From contig URHQ01000044.1 in the NCBI GenBank assembly GCA_900547655.1, positions 1 through 18,505 on the forward strand: a DNA stretch of 18,505 nt, given 5' to 3'. Positions within the stretch are counted from its first letter, which is position 1, and every line of letters starts with the position of its first letter. The notes beneath the pieces were generated by a model. The model ran no database searches and was not told the origin of the DNA. It worked only from the letters and a program-made list of their open reading frames with translations. Origin of the DNA: an uncultured Collinsella sp. (GTDB lineage: Bacteria; Actinomycetota; Coriobacteriia; Coriobacteriales; Coriobacteriaceae). The translations under genes and the position numbers were made by a program. This document shows positions 13,731 through 18,505 of this stretch, piece after piece.

Positions 13731-15638
13731 ATGGAACAGATTATCTTGAACATACTCGAGGCTCTGCGTCGCGGCGAGACCGTGGACGACAAAGCGCTCG
13801 TCAAACTGATACATGCCGAGGCGCGCCGTGAGGGTGCCGACAAACGCGATTTGGCCAAGCGCCGTCTGCTGCCGTTCTACCAGCGGGTAAAACGTGAGGA
13901 GCCGGCTCGTTGGGCTGGGTGGAATGTCGATGCCGAGCTGGAACGTCGACTGCTGCAAGTGCTGCGTATGAAGCCTCGTCGCACGGCTTCGGGCGTGGCG
14001 ACCATTACCGTTATCACCAAGCCCTGGCCATGCTCGGGCGATTGCCTGTTTTGTCCCAACGATCTGCGCATGCCCAAAAGCTACCTGCACGCCGAGCCGG
14101 CGTGCGCCCGTGCGGAGCAAAATTGCTTTGACCCGTATCTGCAGGTGAGCGCTCGTCTGACCGCGCTTTCGCAGATGGGGCACGCAACCGATAAGATTGA
14201 GCTCATCGTGCTCGGTGGCACCTGGAGCGACTATCCGCAAGGGTATCAGACGTGGTTTATGTCGGAGCTTTTCCGTGCGCTCAATGACGATGCCGTCGCC
14301 GGCGTGGCGGCCAACCCCATGCTGGCGCGTCCGGGCATCAGCCGTGCCGAGGCGGGGCGCCTGCTCGATGACGCTCCCGCCGATGCGCTGCCGCCGGTGG
14401 TAACAGAGCGCCGCGAGCGCTATCGGGTTACCGGCATTGCGACAGACGAGGCTGAGCTTGCTGCTGGCGTTGCCGACGAGCAGGAGCGTGTGGATGCTGC
14501 CGTGGGCGGCTACAACCGCGCGGTGCGTCGTCTGTACGGCCCTGGTACGCCGTGGGGTGAGGTTGCCGAGTGGCAGACAGCAACGATGGAGGAGCTTGAG
14601 CGTCAGCAGCGCATCAACGAGACGGCGAAGCATCGCGTGGTGGGGCTCGTTATCGAGACGCGCCCCGATGCCGTGACGCCGCAGACCCTCACGCTTGTCC
14701 GCTGCCTGGGCTGCACCAAGATCCAGATGGGTATTCAGAGTCTCGACCAACATTTGCTCGATATCAACGAGCGTCGTATTTCGGTGGCGCAGATCGAGCG
14801 GGCGTTTTCGCTTGCGCGCCTGTTTGGCTTTAAGATCCACGCGCATTTTATGCTTAACTTGCTGGGCGCCACGCCCGAGGGGGACAAGCGCGACTACGAA
14901 CGCTTTATGACCGAAGGGGCCTTTATGCCCGACGAGGTCAAGGTTTACCCGTGTGCGCTCATCGAGGGCTCGCGTCTGGTGGGCTGCTACGAGCGCGGTG
15001 AGTGGCGTCCCTATACTGAGGAAGAGCTGCTCGATGTGCTGGCCGACGACATCGTGGTGACGCCGGCGTTCTGCCGCATCAGTCGCATGATCCGTGACTT
15101 TAGTTCCGACGACATCATGGTGGGCAACAAGAAACCCAACCTGCGTCAGCTCGTCGAAAACCGCTTGGCCGCTCGGGGTGACGGTGCGACGGTGCGCGAG
15201 ATTCGCTATCGCGAGATCAGCACGGCGGGTGCCGACTTGGATGAGCTATCTCTTGATGAGGAGGTGGCGTACGAGACGCCGGTGACGCACGAGCGCTTTT
15301 TGCAGTGGGTGACGCCGCAGGGCAAGATCGCGGGCTTTTTGCGGTTGTCGCTGCCCGACCATTCGTTTGTTGCCGCGCATGCGGACGAGTTGCTGACGAT
15401 GCCGGACGAGGCGATGATTCGCGAGGTACACGTGTATGGCATGGCGGCGCGCGTGGGGTATCAAGGCCAGGCAGCCCAGCACCATGGGTTGGGGCGTCTG
15501 CTCGTAGAGCGTGCGTGCGAGATTGCCCGGGATGCGGGTTATACGCGCATCAACGTGATCAGCGCGATTGGTACGCGCGAGTACTATCGCCATTTGGGTT
15601 TTTACGATCATGGACTCTATCTGCAAAAGGAGCTCTAG
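13731..15638 (+). CDS. elp3: Elp3-type tRNA uridine(34) carboxymethyl synthase
   Basis: 635 aa. Single-subunit Elp3 uses radical SAM chemistry and acetyl-CoA to make cm5U at tRNA position 34. The basic KPRRTASGVATITVITKPWP run (81-100) precedes the [4Fe-4S] motif C101-x3-C105-x2-C108. It is followed by FDPYLQVSARL, KIELIVLGGTWSDYPQGYQ (155-173), NETAKHRVVGLVIETRPD (296-313) and the Elp3-like linker. The C-terminal acetyltransferase domain (about 515-635) carries IREVHVYGM, QHHGLGRLLVERA and GTREYYRHLGFYDHG. About 100 residues (187-290) between the ALN and NETAKHR blocks exceed the ~25 usual there, making the protein longer than archaeal or bacterial homologues. Its stop directly abuts the next ATG, so the two genes form an operon. 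It is probably leaderless. Confidence 0.92.
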   Translation: MEQIILNILEALRRGETVDDKALVKLIHAEARREGADKRDLAKRRLLPFYQRVKREEPARWAGWNVDAELERRLLQVLRMKPRRTASGVATITVITKPWPCSGDCLFCPNDLRMPKSYLHAEPACARAEQNCFDPYLQVSARLTALSQMGHATDKIELIVLGGTWSDYPQGYQTWFMSELFRALNDDAVAGVAANPMLARPGISRAEAGRLLDDAPADALPPVVTERRERYRVTGIATDEAELAAGVADEQERVDAAVGGYNRAVRRLYGPGTPWGEVAEWQTATMEELERQQRINETAKHRVVGLVIETRPDAVTPQTLTLVRCLGCTKIQMGIQSLDQHLLDINERRISVAQIERAFSLARLFGFKIHAHFMLNLLGATPEGDKRDYERFMTEGAFMPDEVKVYPCALIEGSRLVGCYERGEWRPYTEEELLDVLADDIVVTPAFCRISRMIRDFSSDDIMVGNKKPNLRQLVENRLAARGDGATVREIRYREISTAGADLDELSLDEEVAYETPVTHERFLQWVTPQGKIAGFLRLSLPDHSFVAAHADELLTMPDEAMIREVHVYGMAARVGYQGQAAQHHGLGRLLVERACEIARDAGYTRINVISAIGTREYYRHLGFYDHGLYLQKEL

Positions 15639-16517
15639 ATGAACAAGCCGAGTGTTTCTGCCGGCGTCGTTGCCGGCGTTGCTCTGGGAGCCGCGGCGCT
15701 TGGTGCGGCCGCTGTCGCTGTTCGTGCTGCCTGTCTGCAGGTTGCGCGAACCCGCAATGGGTTGGCGCGTGTGAAACGCGTGCACGATGGGGACGGCGAT
15801 GAGATTCGCGTGTTGGTGCAAGGCGGCGTCTACCAAAGCGCAAGCTACGTTGGTGAGCGTTGGGCGGAGCCCGTCTTTGCGTACTATCGTGCGTTTGACG
15901 ACGTGTTTGAGGCCGAGGATGCGATGCGCGACGCTTATGGTCACGGTATCAACCGTATGCTTATGCTGGGCGGCGGCGGGTTTGCCTATCCCAAGTTCGC
16001 GCTGATGTCGCACGAGGGCTTGCGCATGGACGTCATCGAGTATGACGGAGAGATTACGCGCCTGGCGCGCCGCTGGTTCTACCTAGACGAGCTGGAGCGC
16101 GCGGCGGGCGATCGCCTGCGGGTGATAACCGCTGAGGCTCGCTCGTATTTGGGTGTGACGAGCGTGGGCCATCGTCGCTACGACGTGGTCGTGAGCGATT
16201 GCTTTGGCGGTGCCGAGCCCGTACGCGAGCTGGCGACGGTTGAGGCATTGCGTTTGGTGCGGGGCAGCCTAAATGTCGGTGGCGTCTACGTTGCCAATAT
16301 CGTGAGTGCAAACGAGGGGAGCGATGTGACGTTCCTGCGCGACTGTGCCGCCACGGCGCTTGAGGTGTTCGACCATGCTTGGGTGGTCCCATGTGGCGAT
16401 GCAGAGTTCGGCGGCGAGGAGAATTATCTGCTCATCGCCAGCGACGGCGACTACGCCTTTGCCGAAGCTGTGCCCTTCGACACCGACTTCCTCGGTACCG
16501 TCCTTCACGACAAGTAA
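15639..16517 (+). CDS. Membrane-anchored spermidine-synthase-fold protein
   Basis: 292 aa. An Ala/Val/Gly-rich hydrophobic segment (about 7-33) suggests an N-terminal membrane anchor. The rest is a Rossmann methyltransferase/aminopropyltransferase fold with nucleotide loop MLMLGGGGFAYPK (107-119), acidic ribose-binding VIEYD (132-136) and YDVVVSDCFGG. The catalytic block of true spermidine synthases (D-S-S/T-D-P) is replaced by SDCFGGAEP, so polyamine synthesis is unlikely; a SAM-dependent or other nucleoside-binding role is possible. The ATG directly follows the elp3 TAG, and AAGGAG lies within the last elp3 codons, giving tight coupling. A function linked to Elp3 (for example supplying or clearing a SAM-derived product) is only suggested by position. 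Confidence 0.8.
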   Translation: MNKPSVSAGVVAGVALGAAALGAAAVAVRAACLQVARTRNGLARVKRVHDGDGDEIRVLVQGGVYQSASYVGERWAEPVFAYYRAFDDVFEAEDAMRDAYGHGINRMLMLGGGGFAYPKFALMSHEGLRMDVIEYDGEITRLARRWFYLDELERAAGDRLRVITAEARSYLGVTSVGHRRYDVVVSDCFGGAEPVRELATVEALRLVRGSLNVGGVYVANIVSANEGSDVTFLRDCAATALEVFDHAWVVPCGDAEFGGEENYLLIASDGDYAFAEAVPFDTDFLGTVLHDK

Positions 16518-16544
16518 GTCTCCCCGTCCCAAAAAAGACTGGTC

Positions 16545-18456
16545 TTAGGCATGGTCGCGCCAGCTGAGGACGCGCTGCTTCATACCCTCGATGTCGAGCA
16601 CGCCTTCGGCAAAGCCCTTGCGCACGAGCTCCTCGGGAACGTACTCGTCGTAGCGATCAAAATAAGGCACCTCGCCGGGATAGACGAGCTCGATGGGATC
16701 GAAGTCCTTTTCGGCCTCGGCGGCGAGCACCTCAAAGAACGTCTCCTCATCGGCCTTCATCTTAAACTGCATAAAGTACGGGCGTGATGGGTCGAGTCCG
16801 CGAAGGCCCAGCTCAGCGGCACATTTAATCTTGAGCATGCGCTCGAGCGCCAAAAAGGCGTAGCTGCCCAGCCAGGGGAAGAGCACCCAGGTATCGCCGC
16901 CCAGGTTGATGAGCGGCTTAGTTCCCGCGCCCGAAAGCTTGGCCGTATGACGAGCCTGCGCTAAGCGGGCCCGTGCGTTACCCATGAGGTACGGATATGT
17001 CGCGTGCTCGTTGAGCGCCTTGCGCATGCGCTCGAGTACGTGTGTATTGATGTCGCCGGGGCAGTCGCCAAAGTAGGCCGGCACCCGGCCCTTGACCTGC
17101 GTGGCAAAGACAGTGTGGCGCTTCCAGTCCACTTCCTCGACAATCCAGCAGTGTCCGGCGATGGCGATGCGCTCACCGGGCGGGGGCGGATTAACAATCG
17201 TGCCCAGCTCGGCCGATTCGCTCCGGACGGTAAACTCCTCGTTTTCCTGGAACACGGCGTAGAACTTAAAGTTGTTGATGACGCGCTCGCCCGCGAGACC
17301 CACGATGAGCCCGCCACCCTCGGTGACCTGGATGTGGTCGATCTTGATGAGGTGGCGCAGCAGCACACGGTAATCGTCTGCCGAGACACGGTGGAAATAA
17401 CTGAGTGTGAGCACGCGCTGGGCAAGTTCGGCCGGCGTGAGCTCTCCGGTACTGGCGAGGGTCGACATGGTCTGGTGGTAGAGCAGACTGTAGGGGAGTC
17501 GATCGAGCTCGGGCGGCTCGACCCATTTTTCCTCGCGATAGAGTTGTACGAGCGCGATGCCTTGCAGGAGCTTCCACGGAATGGTCTCGGGCATCATCGT
17601 GCGCGGCTCGGGTTCTTCCTCGCGCATGACAAACCACATCTCGGGCGGAAGGTCGCGACGGCCTGTGCGCCCCATGCGCTGCAAAAAGGAGCTGACGGTA
17701 AACGGCGCGTCAATCTGGAAGGCGCGCTCCAGGCGGCCGATATCGATACCGAGCTCCAGCGTAGAGGTGGTGACGGTTGTCTGCGCCTGCTCCTCGTCGC
17801 GCATGAGCCCCTCGGCCGTCTCGCGCAGCGATGCCGAAAGGTTGCCGTGGTGGATGAGAAAGCGGTCGGGCTCGTGTCGACTTTCGCAGTAGCTGCGCAG
17901 CATGGAGCACACGGCCTCTGCCTCCTCGCGCGAGTTGGCAAAGACCAGGCACTTGCGGCCGCGCGTATGCTCAAAGATATAGCCCATACCGGGGTCGGCG
18001 TTGTCGGGCGCCGTGTCGGTGGGGTTGAGAAGCGCCTGCTCGGTCGCTCGTGGGATGTCGACTTCGCCCTCGGGGGCCGAGGAAGTGCGACGGTCTTTGG
18101 GAGCGGCCTTGCCCCGTGCCCGCTCACGACGTTGGCGGCGCTCCTCTTGTGTGAGCTGTCCGCTGTGACGTATGTCTTGTCCGGATGCGGGCAGTGCCGC
18201 GGGTGCCACTGCCTCAATGCGCTCGCACGCAAGCACTTCGGCCTCTTGAGGACCCATGCTCTGGAATCCTCGTTGCTGTGCCTGGGGACCCGAGTTGTAG
18301 AAGTGCTCCATGGAGATACGCCATACGCGACGCGGTTCCTCAAAACGGGGGATGATGCAGTCGCGTCCCGTTCCCTGCGAGAGAAAGGCGCCCGTACGCT
18401 CGGGGTCACCGATGGTAGCCGAAAGGCCGATGCGGCGGGGCTGCACGCCTGCCATG
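16545..18456 (-). CDS. Lhr-type superfamily 2 helicase, 5'-truncated by contig end
   Basis: At least 636 native C-terminal residues are present. The frame enters from the adapter, and the first native in-frame residue is the Met at 18453-18455, which is not the true start. Motif III LSATIGDPER (11-20), motif IV/IVa (LVFANSREEAEAVCSML, 170-186), motif V TTSTLELGIDIG (229-240) and motif VI QRMGRTGRR (259-267) are present; motifs I and II are lost with the missing first RecA domain. The long C-terminus resembles Lhr winged-helix and accessory modules. A ~100-residue charged, low-complexity insert (about 54-158) separates the RecA domains. Lhr-family helicases translocate 3'-5' on single-stranded DNA or RNA-DNA hybrids in repair. 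It converges on the spermidine-synthase-fold gene with only 27 bp between and no clear terminator. Confidence 0.88.
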
Positions 18457-18505
18457 CTGTCTCTTATACACATCTCCGAGCCCACGAGACCGGAGCCTAT
18501 CTCGT
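18457..18505. other. Nextera adapter, i7 index and P7 remnant at right contig end
   Basis: From 18457 the sequence is the reverse-complemented mosaic end (CTGTCTCTTATACACATCT) followed by the rest of the Nextera read-2 adapter to 18490. An 8-base i7 index, CGGAGCCT, follows at 18491-18498, then ATCTCGT, the first bases of the P7 primer. In the minus-strand frame it encodes a false N-terminus (MGSEMCIRDS) on the helicase. The genome ends at 18456. Confidence 0.97.

Noticed and set aside
13527..14846. 439-codon open frame on the minus strand opposite elp3
   Set aside because: It lies wholly against well-supported coding sequence, has no recognisable domain, and is the expected shadow of GC-rich codons.
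16518..16544. Terminator between the spermidine-synthase-fold gene and the Lhr-type helicase
   Set aside because: Only weak pairings are possible (AGTCT/AGACT with a long loop, or AAGA/TCTT), and there is no adequate stem plus T run.
6921..18456. Two helicases plus methyltransferases as a phage-defence island (DISARM- or BREX-like)
   Set aside because: The methyltransferases belong to tRNA-modification families, and no phospholipase, PglX/PglZ, BrxC or restriction partner is present.

Overview
This is an 18.5 kb chromosomal contig from a GC-rich bacterium, most likely an anaerobic actinobacterium of the Coriobacteriia (Collinsella-like). The affiliation is an inference from a DUF3516-type helicase, a single-subunit bacterial Elp3, an N-terminal-rubredoxin ('reverse') rubrerythrin, a Fe-dependent alcohol dehydrogenase and a DUF2130 protein; no rRNA or marker phylogeny was available. 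Both ends are untrimmed Nextera adapter, so the first and last genes are cut artificially and their terminal residues are not biological.

Layout: (1) 29-523, 3'-truncated reverse rubrerythrin on the minus strand. (2) 780-3388, plus-strand operon of an iron alcohol dehydrogenase and a class-3-type aldehyde dehydrogenase, behind a promoter region with two similar dyads. (3) 3389-3813, gene-poor stretch with a terminator-like hairpin and an unlisted 27-codon ORF for a hydrophobic peptide resembling holin-like/type I toxins, its ribosome-binding site buried in a hairpin. (4) 3814-6846, plus strand: HIRAN protein, charge-segregated small protein, metallophosphoesterase, two hairpins, then a coiled-coil DUF2130 protein with a nuclease-like D...ExK signature. 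(5) 6921-11743, minus strand: Trm9/ABH8-like methyltransferase, a divergent TrmB, a 123-bp inverted repeat and a large DUF3516 Ski2-like helicase. (6) 12011-13632, plus strand: membrane-anchored XRE regulator overlapping a DUF4097 protein. (7) 13731-16517, plus strand: Elp3, followed immediately by a membrane-anchored spermidine-synthase-fold protein. (8) 16545-18456, 5'-truncated Lhr-type helicase on the minus strand.

The most interesting theme is RNA modification. Elp3 (which makes the cm5U34 precursor) lies about 2 kb from a methyltransferase whose N-terminus and motifs resemble Trm9/ABH8, the enzyme that in eukaryotes converts cm5U to mcm5U. A TrmB homologue lacking several residues known to matter in E. 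coli TrmB lies next to the Trm9-like gene, and two RNA/DNA helicases are nearby. A bacterial Elp3 to Trm9-like wobble-uridine pathway is proposed as the main hypothesis. It is inference and is testable by tRNA mass spectrometry.
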